Shown: positions 1-9,416, counted from the first letter of the stretch. The stretch: 64,000 nt of DNA from Akkermansia sp. (GCA_017435365.1 JAFSFD010000023.1:1-64000), one strand, 5' to 3'. Notes: generated from the letters alone by a model not told the origin. Program-made: numbers and translations.

Positions 1-16
1 ATTGATGTTTGTCGTT

Positions 17-85
17 GTCGGGGCACGGGACTTCAGTCCCGAAATAACGGTGCTTCCAATCGGGACTGAAGTCCCGTGCTCCGAC
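17..85. repeat. REPIN-like inverted pair of palindromes
   Basis: Two 25-nt arms, 17-41 and 61-85, are inverted copies of each other with one mismatch and a 19-nt spacer. Each arm holds its own near-perfect palindrome, CGGGACTTCAGTCCCG: a 7-bp stem around a 2-nt centre. Two REP-like hairpins facing each other across a short spacer is the REPIN layout. It lies just downstream of the hprK operon, whose last gene ends at 177. The rest of 86-176 shows nothing else, apart from a weak outer inverted repeat (1-8 with 134-141). No other copy was seen in this window. Confidence 0.6.
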
Positions 86-176
86 AGAGTTCCCCCACAA
101 ATTCCAATTTGTTACCCCTCCAGTACGTATAACACATCAATTTTTAATTGCCGCGTCCATAATTGCCGAAGGAATA

Positions 177-1061
177 TCAAGGTAACGGAACCGGGCTTGC
201 TGCTTCGAGGATACCCGTGAGTATGAACTCAGAAAGCGGGAATTCCTTATGCTTTCTGTAGGTATGGAGCAACGGGTCGTGTTTCCAGCTACGGTCTGTC
301 GGGGAAAGGCGTAATTGTTTCAGCGCCTGAGTCTCGCTGGTTTGCAGCGCAGAATTATACTGGACGGCATCTGCCCGCTGAGCCTGGCGGAAGCATTCGG
401 ACGAAGCTTTGTAATACCCGAGTTCGCGCAGGATGAGGCCGAGCAGGTAGTGGGTTTCCAGTTCCGCTGGCTGCAGCAGCACTGCTTTTCTGGCTAATGG
501 GGCAGCGGTGTCCCAGTGGCCGGCCCGGCAGCACTCCACCGCCTGTTCGAAGAATGGATTGCCAGCGGGCGGGGTTACTTTTTCCTGGTAAGTGACACGG
601 TGTGGGCACAAGTCTTTGCATATGTCGTGGCAAAGACTGTCGAAATCAGCCACGTCGCCTTCTGAGCTCTGCCTGTATTCGGCGGCATAAAAGCATTGGG
701 CTGCCCCCTTCCGGCAGAGCTGGATACCGACAGAAAGCTCAGTCTCCCGCTCATCTGCTTCCACTGCGTATTCACCGGGATTGCGGGTCCGGGAGTGCTC
801 ACGGACATTGTTCAGAGTCAGCAGGTATTCCCCGTCCGGCTTAATGGTATAGAAGCCTGTTTCGTTCAATGCATCGGAAAGCTTTCGGCTGAGCTGGCGA
901 GCCGTTACGCTATGACCGTCATGCTGAATGCTCAGCGTGCTGCCCTTGGTCAGACCTGTGCGGGAGGGTAGCAGGCAGCTCATCTGAATTCGGGTGCTGC
1001 ATGAAACAAGCAGTATCTGCAACAGCAGGACGCAGAGAAACAGAGACACGGAACGGGCCAT
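177..1061 (-). CDS. Putative lipoprotein with C-terminal TPR-like repeats
   Basis: 294 residues. The N-terminus is a lipoprotein signal: a hydrophobic stretch followed by the lipobox LVSC with Cys21. Residues about 35-160 form an unrecognised domain. Residues about 170-235 resemble a tetratricopeptide pair (FEQAVECCRAGHWDTAA, then LLGLILRELGYYKASSECF). The gene starts 15 nt after rluD and is probably the last gene of the hprK operon. It is likely anchored in the periplasm or outer membrane. I do not recognise a specific family, and no function is assigned. Confidence 0.75.
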   Translation of the reverse strand: MARSVSLFLCVLLLQILLVSCSTRIQMSCLLPSRTGLTKGSTLSIQHDGHSVTARQLSRKLSDALNETGFYTIKPDGEYLLTLNNVREHSRTRNPGEYAVEADERETELSVGIQLCRKGAAQCFYAAEYRQSSEGDVADFDSLCHDICKDLCPHRVTYQEKVTPPAGNPFFEQAVECCRAGHWDTAAPLARKAVLLQPAELETHYLLGLILRELGYYKASSECFRQAQRADAVQYNSALQTSETQALKQLRLSPTDRSWKHDPLLHTYRKHKEFPLSEFILTGILEAASPVPLP

Positions 1062-1076
1062 GTTATTTGAACCTAT

Positions 1077-2015
1077 TCAGTTGGTGCGCACTTCTTCCCA
1101 TTCGGGCAGCTCGTGGCCGATGAGCCAAGGGGTGTACTCTGCCGGGATGGGGGATTGGATGGCGATGCGGCGGCCATCCTCCGGGTGGTTGAAGGCGAGG
1201 CGCCAGGCGTGCAGCATGAGGCGGCCGGGCCTGGCCTTCTGCCGCTGGGGGTGGGCATAGATGGGGTCGCCGATGAGGGGGTGGCCCAGGTGCAGCATGT
1301 GGACGCGTATCTGGTGGGTGCGGCCGGTGTGCAGGGTGCACATGACGAGCGAGGAATCAGTGGCGGCATCGTAGTGCAGCACCTCCCAGTCGGTGATGGC
1401 GGGTTTGCCGCTGCCGGGGTTCACCACGGCCATTTTGAGGCGGTTGACCGGGTGGCGGCCAATGTTGGTGAAGACGGTACCTTTTTGTTCCTTCGGGCAG
1501 CCCTGGACAACGGCGAGGTAGATTTTGCCGGTATCGCGCTCGGCAAACTGGGTGGTGAGGGAGAGGTGGGCCTGGTCGTTCTTGGCGACCACGATGCAGC
1601 CGCTGGTGTCCTTATCGAGCCGGTGGACGATGCCGGGGCGCTCCACGCCGCCTATGCCGGATAAATCGCCGCAGTGGAAGAGCACGGCGTTCACGAGGGT
1701 GCCATCCGGGTTGCCGGCGGCGGGGTGCACTACCATGCCGCTTTCCTTATCGATGACGATGACGTGCTTATCCTCGAAGAGCACGGAGATGGGGATATCC
1801 TGCGGCTGGGCTTCGGCAGGTTCGGGCTCGGGGATGTTCACCTCGATGCGCATGTTGCGCTCCACCGGGGTTTTGGCCTTGGTGGATTTGCCGTTCACGG
1901 TGATTTCACCTTCCTTGATAAGGGCCTGGATGCGGGCTCGGGATAGCTCCGGCAGCTGGGCGGCCAGGTACTGGTCCAGCCGGGTGCCGAGCTGGTCTTC
2001 GACGATGATGAGCAT
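1077..2015 (-). CDS. rluD: RluA/RluD-family 23S rRNA pseudouridine synthase
   Basis: 312 residues, the usual length for RluD. An S4 RNA-binding domain (about 10-75) precedes the catalytic domain. The signature HRLDKDTSG, about residues 131-139, contains the catalytic Asp. HTGRTHQIRVH near 230 is the second family motif. The enzyme isomerises uridines in 23S rRNA; in E. coli RluD these lie in helix 69. It starts 2 nt from the stop of the Nif3-like gene, so the two are co-transcribed. RluC/RluA specificity cannot be excluded by eye. Confidence 0.9.
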   Translation of the reverse strand: MLIIVEDQLGTRLDQYLAAQLPELSRARIQALIKEGEITVNGKSTKAKTPVERNMRIEVNIPEPEPAEAQPQDIPISVLFEDKHVIVIDKESGMVVHPAAGNPDGTLVNAVLFHCGDLSGIGGVERPGIVHRLDKDTSGCIVVAKNDQAHLSLTTQFAERDTGKIYLAVVQGCPKEQKGTVFTNIGRHPVNRLKMAVVNPGSGKPAITDWEVLHYDAATDSSLVMCTLHTGRTHQIRVHMLHLGHPLIGDPIYAHPQRQKARPGRLMLHAWRLAFNHPEDGRRIAIQSPIPAEYTPWLIGHELPEWEEVRTN

Positions 2016-2017
2016 GG

Positions 2018-2779
2018 TTACATGCCGGTGGGGTTATCGATGAACACGGTGGGCAGACCGAAGCGGTCGGCCAGCAGCTCGCCCAAGGCTTTCACACCGA
2101 AGGTTTCGGTGGCGTAGTGCCCGGCAAAGAGGATGTTGATGCCCATATCGCGCGCGGCGTTGCTCACCCAGTGGTTTTCCTCGCCGGTGAGGTAGGTGCC
2201 GTAGCCCTTGGCGTGCATCTGGTAAATCTCCTCACCGCCGCCGCCGCTGCACAGCGCAATGCGCCCGGCGGGCAGGGCGGCATCGTGCACCACGCCGGTG
2301 ACCGCGGAGCCGGTGATTTCGGCGTACTTTGCCCGCAGCTCACCCACGGTGCCGGGGAAGATGCCGGAGAGGCCGATGAGGGTGCCGTGGTAATCTACCT
2401 CCGGCTGCACTTCGGTGAGACCCAGGGCTTTGGCAATGCCGGCGTTGTTGCCGAGCTGCGGGTGCAGGTCCAGGGGCAGGTGGGCGGAGTAGATGGCCAG
2501 GTTATTGTTCAGACAGGAAACGAGCTTCTGTTTCCACCAGCCTTTGACGGCTTGCAGGCCGCACCAGTAGATGCCGTGGTGCAGCACCAGCAGGTCGGCT
2601 CCGGCGGCAATGGCATCATCGATGCTCTTCTGCGAGCCATCCACCGCCAGGGCCACTTTGGTCACGGTGCCGTCATTCTCCACCTGCAGGCCGTTCATGG
2701 CTACGGAGGCATCGCGTATTTCGGCGATGCGCAGGGTGGAATCCAGCAGGGAAACGATTTCAGAAAGGGGGGTGCTCAT
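2018..2779 (-). CDS. Nif3-like dinuclear metal-centre protein (YbgI/DUF34 family)
   Basis: 253 residues, the typical length of the short Nif3 form. Metal-ligand motifs are present: HHGIYW near residue 67 and FAGHYATE near 219, as in YbgI. The glycine-rich CSGGGGEEIY segment is also typical. The family is often annotated as GTP cyclohydrolase I type 2, but that activity is poorly supported in bacteria, so only the fold is assigned. It lies between hprK and rluD with gaps of 2-7 nt, in one operon. Confidence 0.88.
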   Translation of the reverse strand: MSTPLSEIVSLLDSTLRIAEIRDASVAMNGLQVENDGTVTKVALAVDGSQKSIDDAIAAGADLLVLHHGIYWCGLQAVKGWWKQKLVSCLNNNLAIYSAHLPLDLHPQLGNNAGIAKALGLTEVQPEVDYHGTLIGLSGIFPGTVGELRAKYAEITGSAVTGVVHDAALPAGRIALCSGGGGEEIYQMHAKGYGTYLTGEENHWVSNAARDMGINILFAGHYATETFGVKALGELLADRFGLPTVFIDNPTGM

Positions 2780-2786
2780 GGTGTGA

Positions 2787-3761
2787 CTATTCGGCGTTGC
2801 CGGGGTAGACGGTTCGGTTGGCGATTTCCTTGTTCAGGCGCTTGTTGAATTCGCTGGCCATATCGTAGCCGCTGTCGCGCAGGTAGCGCCCCAGGGCAGC
2901 CACTTCCACGAGTCGGCACATATCGCGGCCCGGGGCCACGGGCAGGTTGAGGTGCTCCACCTCCACGCCGAGGATGTTGATATACTTGCGCTCCAGCCCG
3001 AGACGCTCCAGCTCGGTCATTTCACCGCTGAAGAGGTTGATGACGAGGTCGATGCGCTTTTCCTTGCGGTAGGCTTTCAGGCCGAAGAGGTTGGTTACGT
3101 TGATGATGCCCAGCCCGCGGATTTCGATGAAGCCGCTGCTCAGCGGGGGAGCGGAGGCAATGAGGTCGCCACCCAGATTGCGGATGCGCACCATGTCGTC
3201 TGCCACCAGGGAGGAGCCGCGCTCCACCAGGCCGAGGGAAATCTCGCTCTTGCCCACGCCGCCCTTGCCGGTGATGAGCACGCCCACGCCGCGCACGTCG
3301 ACCATGCAGGCGTGCATGGTGGTGCTGTCTGCAAACTCGTTTTCGAGGATGTAGGTGGCGCGGTTCACGAAATCCATGGTGAGCAGCGCCGTGCGGAACA
3401 CACAGAGGTTGTAGCGGTCAGCAATGGCCAGCACATCCGCCGGCACATCCACCCCGCGGGCAAAGATGAGGCAGGGGGCATCCAGGCTGCAGATGTGGTC
3501 CAGGCGTTCCTCTCGCTCGGCCTGGGTCATGGTGCCCAGGTAGGCCATCTCTGCCGCGCCGAAGACCTGGATGCGCTCGTGGGCAAAGTAGCCGAAGTAG
3601 CCGGCCAGTGCCAGGCCCGGGCGGTTGAATGCTGCCTGCACGATGGGGCGGGACATACCCAGCGGGGTGTTCAGCAGCTGCATTTCCAGGGTGCTGCGGT
3701 AGGTTTCATAGAAACGGGATACCGGAACCTGCTCTACTTTGCGGACTATGGGCTTCTTCAT
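2787..3761 (-). CDS. hprK: HPr kinase/phosphorylase
   Basis: 324 residues, close to the family length of about 310-320. The N-terminal domain is followed by the kinase core with Walker A GKGGVGKSE, the conserved upstream His (TTMHACMVDV) and LVADDMVRIR. Family enzymes phosphorylate or dephosphorylate HPr on a serine. No HPr, EI or PTS gene lies in this window, so its partner is encoded elsewhere or the role differs, as proposed for Gram-negative HprK outside carbon uptake. The start lies 9 nt after a good -10 box, so the mRNA is probably leaderless. It is the first gene of an operon running to 177. Confidence 0.9.
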   Translation of the reverse strand: MKKPIVRKVEQVPVSRFYETYRSTLEMQLLNTPLGMSRPIVQAAFNRPGLALAGYFGYFAHERIQVFGAAEMAYLGTMTQAEREERLDHICSLDAPCLIFARGVDVPADVLAIADRYNLCVFRTALLTMDFVNRATYILENEFADSTTMHACMVDVRGVGVLITGKGGVGKSEISLGLVERGSSLVADDMVRIRNLGGDLIASAPPLSSGFIEIRGLGIINVTNLFGLKAYRKEKRIDLVINLFSGEMTELERLGLERKYINILGVEVEHLNLPVAPGRDMCRLVEVAALGRYLRDSGYDMASEFNKRLNKEIANRTVYPGNAE

Positions 3762-3770
3762 CTGCCGCCT

Positions 3771-3799
3771 ATTCTACATGAAGGCTCGCGGCGGGTCAA
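3771..3799 (-). promoter_or_regulatory. Promoter of hprK operon
   Basis: On the minus strand: -35 TTGACC (3794-3799), 17-nt spacer, -10 TAGAAT (3771-3776). Only 9 nt separate the -10 from the hprK ATG. Confidence 0.65.
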
Positions 3800-3812
3800 G
3801 GGATTTTAGCCC

Positions 3813-3841
3813 TTGTGCAATGGGCGGAAATGTGTTAGCAT
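3813..3841 (+). promoter_or_regulatory. Promoter of the O-acyltransferase gene
   Basis: -35 TTGTGC (3813-3818), 17-nt spacer, -10 TAGCAT (3836-3841). It is 11 nt before the ATG at 3853 and diverges from the hprK promoter. Its position argues for the 3853 start over an upstream in-frame start at 3739. Confidence 0.5.
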
Positions 3842-3852
3842 GCGGCGCTCTC

Positions 3853-5844
3853 ATGCAAAACGTCTCTCATGCTCACCAATCGTTCCTGCCGCATATCAAC
3901 GGTCTGCGGGCCCTGGCTATTCTGGCTGTGCTTCTGTATCATCTGGATGCAGAGCTCTGCCCCTGTGGTTATTTCGGTGTGGATGTATTTCTGCTCATCA
4001 CCGGTTTCCTGATGTTCCGCTCCGAGTTGAGCGAAGAAAAACTGCCCGGGCTGCGCTATGGCGCCTACCTGAACCGCAAGGTGTGGCGGCTGGCTCCGCC
4101 CGTGCTGGCCGTGGGGCTTCCGCTAGTGCTGGCGGGGGCTGTGGTGCTGCAACCGGATTTGTACAAGGTGATGCTGGGCACCTTTGCCGCGGCCTGTGCC
4201 GGGGTGAGCAATGAGTATGTGGCGCACAGCGGCGATTATTTCAGCCCCGCCACGCAGGATAACCCGCTGATGCACCTGTGGTATGTGGGGCTCACGGTGC
4301 AGCTCTACCTGCTGCTGCCGCTGGTGGCGAGGCTGTGTGGGCACTGGCGGCATGCGGTGTTTGCCCTGCTGGCGGTGGCTTCTGCGGGGCTCTACTTTTT
4401 CCTGCAATATGGGGATGAATGGGACTCGGTGCTGCCGCTGGTCACGGTGCTGCTGGAGATTTTTCCGCCGTATTACAGCCTGGCAACGCGCCTGTGGGAG
4501 CCGCTGCTGGCTGCCCTGGTTCTGGTGGCACCGCTGCCGCGCCGTGAGTGGGTGCGTGCGGGGCTGGCCTTGTTGGGTGCGGTGCTGCTGATTCTCCCGG
4601 CCTGGTGGTGCGAGACGGGCTCTCCCATGGTGCTGCCCGCGCTGCTGGGGGCGGCCCTGCTGCTGCGCTATGGGGCGCATGGCCCGGTGGGCCCTTTGCT
4701 GAACTGGCGCCCGCTGCAGCAGATTGGCGCGGTTTCCTTTTCCCTGTACCTGGTGCACTGGCCGGTGATGGCGCTCTGGCGCTATGCTACCTTTGATGAC
4801 GTGGGTGTTTCGGACAAGGTGGGCATGGTGGTGCTCTCCTTCCTGCTGGCGTGGGGACTCTGGCGGCTGGTGGAATCGCGCTGTGGCGGCTGGGGCAGGG
4901 GGCTGCGTTTTGCCGGTGCCGTGGCGGTGCTGGCTCTTGCTCTGCCGGGTGGCGTGAGCCAGTGGGTATACTCTGATGCGGCTTTGCAGAAGGCTCTGCC
5001 CAATGCCATTGATGAGGAGGAAATGCAGTTCTCTCACTATATCCTGACGGGCCGCGCCAAGGCTGCCGATTTGAACGGCTTTCCGAGCCGAGCCTTCCAG
5101 CATGTGCCGCTGGTGGCCGGGAATGATGTGGCCGAGCCTGTGAGCTTTTTTCTGATGGGCGACAGCCACGCCTGGCACCTGCACTACGGGCTGGATAAAC
5201 TGCTGCGCGAACGCGGCGGCATGCGCGGCATGTATCTGAATAACTCCTGCGTGCCGGCCTGGAACTGCTTTATGGAGCTGCAAGGCGGCAACGCCCGCTG
5301 GAACCGCCAGCGCGGGGAACTGCTGCTGGCCTGGCTGGAGCGGCAGAAACACATCCGCACCGTGGTGATTTCCTGCTACTGGCACTTGCGCTTCTCCGCC
5401 GGCAGCATGCGCGATTGGAACCTGCGCCGCATCCCGACGGCGGATATCCGCCGCCACATGGAGGAGGGCCTGCGCGAGACCTGCCGCCGTCTGAAAGCAA
5501 TGGGCAAGCAGGTGCTGGTGCTGCGCGATAATCCTTTCCACCCCCGCAGCACCAACCATGTGAACCGCTACCTGAGGCGCGACCTGCTGGGCCTGGAATA
5601 CGAGCTCCCCCTGCAGACGCTGGAGCAGTACGCTGATGCAACCGCCACGGAGGAACCTTTCATGCAGAGCCTAGAGCGAATGAATCTGGCCACCGTGGTG
5701 GATATTTCACCCGCGCTGGAGGTGCAGGGAACCTACCCGCTGCGGATAGACGGCAGGTTCCTGTACCGCGATACGAACCACCTGAGCCGCTTTGGTTCCC
5801 TGCGTGTGGCAGAGCTTCTCCTGCCGCTGCTGCACAAATCGTAG
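3853..5844 (+). CDS. OafA-like membrane acyltransferase with C-terminal SGNH domain
   Basis: 663 residues from the chosen ATG. The N-terminal acyltransferase-3 domain (about 1-370) begins with INGLRALAILAVLLYH and YFGVDVFLLITGF, the family signature, and has about ten membrane segments. The C-terminal soluble domain (about 400-660) carries the SGNH block I motif MGDSHAWH and a late DTNHLSRFG, matching the SGNH Asp-His pair. This architecture O-acetylates surface polysaccharides such as O-antigen or peptidoglycan-linked glycans. An in-frame start at 3739 would overlap hprK and its promoter and is rejected. It appears monocistronic and converges on the next gene. Confidence 0.88.
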   Translation: MQNVSHAHQSFLPHINGLRALAILAVLLYHLDAELCPCGYFGVDVFLLITGFLMFRSELSEEKLPGLRYGAYLNRKVWRLAPPVLAVGLPLVLAGAVVLQPDLYKVMLGTFAAACAGVSNEYVAHSGDYFSPATQDNPLMHLWYVGLTVQLYLLLPLVARLCGHWRHAVFALLAVASAGLYFFLQYGDEWDSVLPLVTVLLEIFPPYYSLATRLWEPLLAALVLVAPLPRREWVRAGLALLGAVLLILPAWWCETGSPMVLPALLGAALLLRYGAHGPVGPLLNWRPLQQIGAVSFSLYLVHWPVMALWRYATFDDVGVSDKVGMVVLSFLLAWGLWRLVESRCGGWGRGLRFAGAVAVLALALPGGVSQWVYSDAALQKALPNAIDEEEMQFSHYILTGRAKAADLNGFPSRAFQHVPLVAGNDVAEPVSFFLMGDSHAWHLHYGLDKLLRERGGMRGMYLNNSCVPAWNCFMELQGGNARWNRQRGELLLAWLERQKHIRTVVISCYWHLRFSAGSMRDWNLRRIPTADIRRHMEEGLRETCRRLKAMGKQVLVLRDNPFHPRSTNHVNRYLRRDLLGLEYELPLQTLEQYADATATEEPFMQSLERMNLATVVDISPALEVQGTYPLRIDGRFLYRDTNHLSRFGSLRVAELLLPLLHKS

Positions 5845-5882
5845 CTCTGGCACTTCAGCCCTCAATCACGAATCCCCCCGGC

Positions 5883-8339
5883 TCAGAACGGCAGGATATC
5901 CTGGTTGACAAAGTTGGTCTGGCGGATGTATTCCGCCCAGTTGCTGAATTGTTCGCGTTTGGCTGGTTCGGCTTCCTCTTTGTTCCACTCGGCGATGTGG
6001 TCGGCCATGTCCGCCGCTTCGGAGTATCGCTTCAGATACAGCAGCTGCATGACGGCTCCGGAACCGGCGCTGTACAGTATGTGCCAGTCTGCTTTTGACG
6101 GTTGCTCACCCATGGCAGGTTTCATGCTGAGAACTTCCTCGTAATCACGCAGGGCGGCTTCGTAGCGGCCATCGCGTGCGCAGAGGGTGGCGTGGTGCAG
6201 CAACACCCGGTGGCGCCACCAGGTCGGCAGCGAGGTGTCGCTCAGAGAGCGACCCACGATTTCAATGGCTTCATTGCGGCCTTCTGCTGTGCCCAGAAGT
6301 GCCTTGTTATTGGCCATCACGGCATTGGCCAGTGATTTGTCCTCCGGGCGCATATCCGGGTGCTGGCGCATGATGCGCACCAGAATGTGCTCAGACTCCT
6401 CATGATGCCCGAGCCGCAGCAGCACTGCGGCATGGCGGATGCCGGCTTTGATGGCCAGTTCTTCGCTACGCTCTGCGCATGTGGCATAGTAAGCCGCAGC
6501 GCGTTGGAGCGATTCCTGAGTAGCGATGAACTCGGATTCTCGCGCAGCCATGTAGCGGGCGCGTTCCGCGAAATCGCTCTTGGGGTATTTGCGTAAGAAT
6601 GTATTGATGGTATGAAGGGCCTGAACATGCAGCCCCTGAGTGGATTGCAGACTGGCGAGGTGCAGGGTGAGCACAGCGAGCACGCGGGGAGAGCGTACTT
6701 TTCTGGCGGCCTGTTGAATGACCTCTATGGCTTTCAGGGTGGCTGTGGCGCCATCATCTTTGCCGGCAAGCCGCTTGATGGCCTCCTCCTGCAGGGCGAA
6801 GAAGCGCAACTGGCGCTCCTCCGTCAGTTCGGTGAGATGCTTTTCAATATTACTTTGGTTCAGCAGTTCCCGGGTAGAAGCCGGATTTTGCTCCAGGTGC
6901 AGGTAGGCCTGGTCCATTTCCAAATCTGCCTGCAGCTGGCGATTGGGAGCCTGCCGGGTTTTCAGATGGTCAATATCGGCCTGAGCCCTGGCCGGGTTCT
7001 TATCCAGCCAGAAGGCGATGCGGGTCAGCAGCAGGGAATAGTGCTGTTCTTCAGAAATATCCGGTGCGTTGATGACAGCTTCCTGCGTGGCTTCATCCCC
7101 GGTAATCAGAGAGCAGATGAGCGCATTGCTCAGTGCCGGGCCCCGCAGGGAATCGGGGGCTGTGCGTGCGCATTCCAGATAGCTGCGGGCGGTTGAAACG
7201 GCATCCGGGCTGTGCAGCTGCGTTTCATAGAACCGCTTGAACACATCGTCCCGTTGAATCATTCCCAGGTAGAGCAGCGCCTCGTGCGTCTGTTCCCGCT
7301 CCAGGAACCAGCGGGTCTGCTCCAGCAGAATGGTGCGGGTAGCCGGTTCATGGGGACAGGTGGCGGCTGCCGTGTTGGCACAGGAAACATCCGGCGGGGT
7401 CTCAAGGGAGCCCTCCGGGGTCAGCAGATGCTGCTGGATAAGCAGCGCAATGGAGGCCCGGCGCGATTTGAGCGGCTCTGCCATCCATTCCTTCAGTTTT
7501 CTGCCGGCGTATTCACTGGTTCTGAAGGCATCGCGCTCATGCAGACGGCGGAAGGCTTCTTCCAGCAGGGGCGATTCAGGATGCGAGGAAATGAAATGCA
7601 GCAGGGTTTCTTCTCCCTTGCCATCATCGTAGCTGGTGGTGTTCTGCTCATCATTCCCGCCGATGATGGGGAGGTTGGAAATGCCGTGCCCGGGCCGGGG
7701 CGTATCTGTCTTCCGGGCTTCGGCTCCCTCTTTGGCATAGTATACTTCCGAGAGGGAGAGACGCGCGCGTTGCCGCATAATCAGCGGGAGGGAACGGTCG
7801 TTTTCCAGGGCCCGGCATAGGTCAATCGCTTTGTCGAACTCCCCCCGGAGCCGGAGATTATCTATCTCCAGCAGCCGGAGCAGGGGCTGCAATCCGGGTT
7901 GGGACTGCGCCAGCTGGCGGAGCCTTTCCAGGGCTGAATTATCCTGGCTGAGGGGCTGGCGCAACCAGTATTCTGCAAGGGCTGCCGTGGCAAGCGTGGC
8001 GATTTCCTTGTTCTCACTGGTGACCATGGGCGTGGCAATTACCGCAAAATCCACACTGTTGTTCTTCCAGGCGCAATAGAGCAGGCCTTTGGCCGCATAG
8101 GGATATAGAGCGTGGTCGGCTGGCACGTGGTGGAGGGCAACGGCGGCCTCCTGCAGACGCCCCAGGTCAATGAGGGCGCGTCCTCTCCAGTAGGCCGCTT
8201 CTATGGAGGAATCGCCCTGCAAGGCGTCCAGTGCATCAGCCGGGCGCCCCTCTCTCAGGAGGGTGCCGGCTCGCTGGGTATCTGCCAAGGCAGATGCACT
8301 GGCCAGGAAGAAGAGGAGCAGGAGAGAGTGCGGCTTCAT
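5883..8339 (-). CDS. Large periplasmic TPR-repeat protein
   Basis: 818 residues. A Sec signal peptide is visible (about 1-19, ending SALAD). The rest is almost entirely helical repeats of TPR type, for example GRPADALDALQGD, YEAALRDYEEVLSMKP and RAAAYYATCAERSEE. No catalytic motif was seen. It lies 15 nt after the M23 peptidase gene and is the last member of the pgsA operon. A scaffold or envelope-assembly role is inferred from TPR content and export; the specific function is unknown. Confidence 0.8.
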   Translation of the reverse strand: MKPHSLLLLFFLASASALADTQRAGTLLREGRPADALDALQGDSSIEAAYWRGRALIDLGRLQEAAVALHHVPADHALYPYAAKGLLYCAWKNNSVDFAVIATPMVTSENKEIATLATAALAEYWLRQPLSQDNSALERLRQLAQSQPGLQPLLRLLEIDNLRLRGEFDKAIDLCRALENDRSLPLIMRQRARLSLSEVYYAKEGAEARKTDTPRPGHGISNLPIIGGNDEQNTTSYDDGKGEETLLHFISSHPESPLLEEAFRRLHERDAFRTSEYAGRKLKEWMAEPLKSRRASIALLIQQHLLTPEGSLETPPDVSCANTAAATCPHEPATRTILLEQTRWFLEREQTHEALLYLGMIQRDDVFKRFYETQLHSPDAVSTARSYLECARTAPDSLRGPALSNALICSLITGDEATQEAVINAPDISEEQHYSLLLTRIAFWLDKNPARAQADIDHLKTRQAPNRQLQADLEMDQAYLHLEQNPASTRELLNQSNIEKHLTELTEERQLRFFALQEEAIKRLAGKDDGATATLKAIEVIQQAARKVRSPRVLAVLTLHLASLQSTQGLHVQALHTINTFLRKYPKSDFAERARYMAARESEFIATQESLQRAAAYYATCAERSEELAIKAGIRHAAVLLRLGHHEESEHILVRIMRQHPDMRPEDKSLANAVMANNKALLGTAEGRNEAIEIVGRSLSDTSLPTWWRHRVLLHHATLCARDGRYEAALRDYEEVLSMKPAMGEQPSKADWHILYSAGSGAVMQLLYLKRYSEAADMADHIAEWNKEEAEPAKREQFSNWAEYIRQTNFVNQDILPF

Positions 8340-8354
8340 GTGCGTGTGTGAAAA

Positions 8355-9416
8355 TCAGAGTGCTTCCGTTGAGGTCTGGGGAGGATATATGCCTTCCATC
8401 CAGAGGAATTGAGTGATATACCAGAGCCCGGATCGGGTGAGTGCGGCGTTTGCGCTGTTGTGTTTGACGCGGTTCACCGTGCAGTTCTGCTGCACCGTGG
8501 GCATGGGGCGGCAGGATATTATGTAGGGCTGCTCCACCGTGCGGTCTGCCGGGTACACGCCGATGGGAACCCCCTCTGCGGTAAAGGCAATTTCGAGGGA
8601 ACGGGGGCGCCTGGAATCTGTGCGGCTGCCCTTGTACAGGAAGGGATGGCGGCGTATGATATCCATGGGAACGCAGGGAACCGCCACGCGGTAATGCTCT
8701 TTCAGGGTGGCAAAATAGGCAGAAACGGAGAAGGGGGCCCCATTCCGGCAGGCCATGAGCACGTGGGTCGGGTTGAACCCTGCCAGATTCATGCCATTGA
8801 AGCAGCCATGCTTGTTTTCCCCCGTGTAAAAATCGGCAAAGCGGCTGTTAATCATGAGCCCGATTTCCAGGTGCAGGTGGGCACGCACCTTGTTGAGCCC
8901 CACGCCGCTGTAGCCGAGCCGCCCGATGACATCGGAGGTGTTGAGCTTCTGACCCACGCGGCATTCTACTGAGGCGAGGTGGGCATACAGGGAATAGATG
9001 GTGCCTTCCGGCACCTGGTGTGCCACGACCACGTAGCGGCCGTAGTTGCTGTGGCGGGGATTAGCGCTGGCATGCACCACTTTGCCGGGGGCGATGGGGC
9101 GCACATCGTCCTGGGGCTCGCCGCGGGCATCGCGGTAGATGGGCTTGACATCTATGCCTTCGTGGAAGCGGCTGTACATCACCGCTGCGCCGGGGCTGGG
9201 GCGGAACGGGTTGCGCACCATGCCGTAGGTGCCTGCCTGCCAGGGCCGGCTCTTCACCCCTTCAAAGACGCGGTCTACATATACGTAGTAGTCATCTCCG
9301 CCGGTGGTGTACAGTGTTGTGTTATCCGTCGGCAGGCGGTACACCAGATCCTGCTGCTGGGCCCAGGCTGCGGTGCAGAGGAAGGCAAAAGCTGCTATGA
9401 ACCGGAGTAGGGTCAC
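8355..9416 (-). CDS. Secreted M23-family metallopeptidase (lysostaphin-like fold)
   Basis: 353 residues with a signal peptide (about 1-19, ending AWAQ). The peptidase domain spans about 60-190. The zinc motifs are visible: HEGID (the H-x3-D pair) and HLHLE (the H-x-H motif). The Asp, His pair and second His of the M23 site are therefore intact, predicting a peptidoglycan endopeptidase. The C-terminal half (about 200-353) is unrecognised. The start overlaps the stop of the upstream lipoprotein gene by 4 nt (ATGA), so translation is probably coupled. Confidence 0.85.
   Translation of the reverse strand: MTLLRFIAAFAFLCTAAWAQQQDLVYRLPTDNTTLYTTGGDDYYVYVDRVFEGVKSRPWQAGTYGMVRNPFRPSPGAAVMYSRFHEGIDVKPIYRDARGEPQDDVRPIAPGKVVHASANPRHSNYGRYVVVAHQVPEGTIYSLYAHLASVECRVGQKLNTSDVIGRLGYSGVGLNKVRAHLHLEIGLMINSRFADFYTGENKHGCFNGMNLAGFNPTHVLMACRNGAPFSVSAYFATLKEHYRVAVPCVPMDIIRRHPFLYKGSRTDSRRPRSLEIAFTAEGVPIGVYPADRTVEQPYIISCRPMPTVQQNCTVNRVKHNSANAALTRSGLWYITQFLWMEGIYPPQTSTEAL

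Noticed and set aside
1-141. Outer inverted repeat ATTGATGT (1-8) with ACATCAAT (134-141) as ends of a larger element
   Set aside because: Eight bases in AT-rich sequence can occur by chance and the left flank is outside the window.
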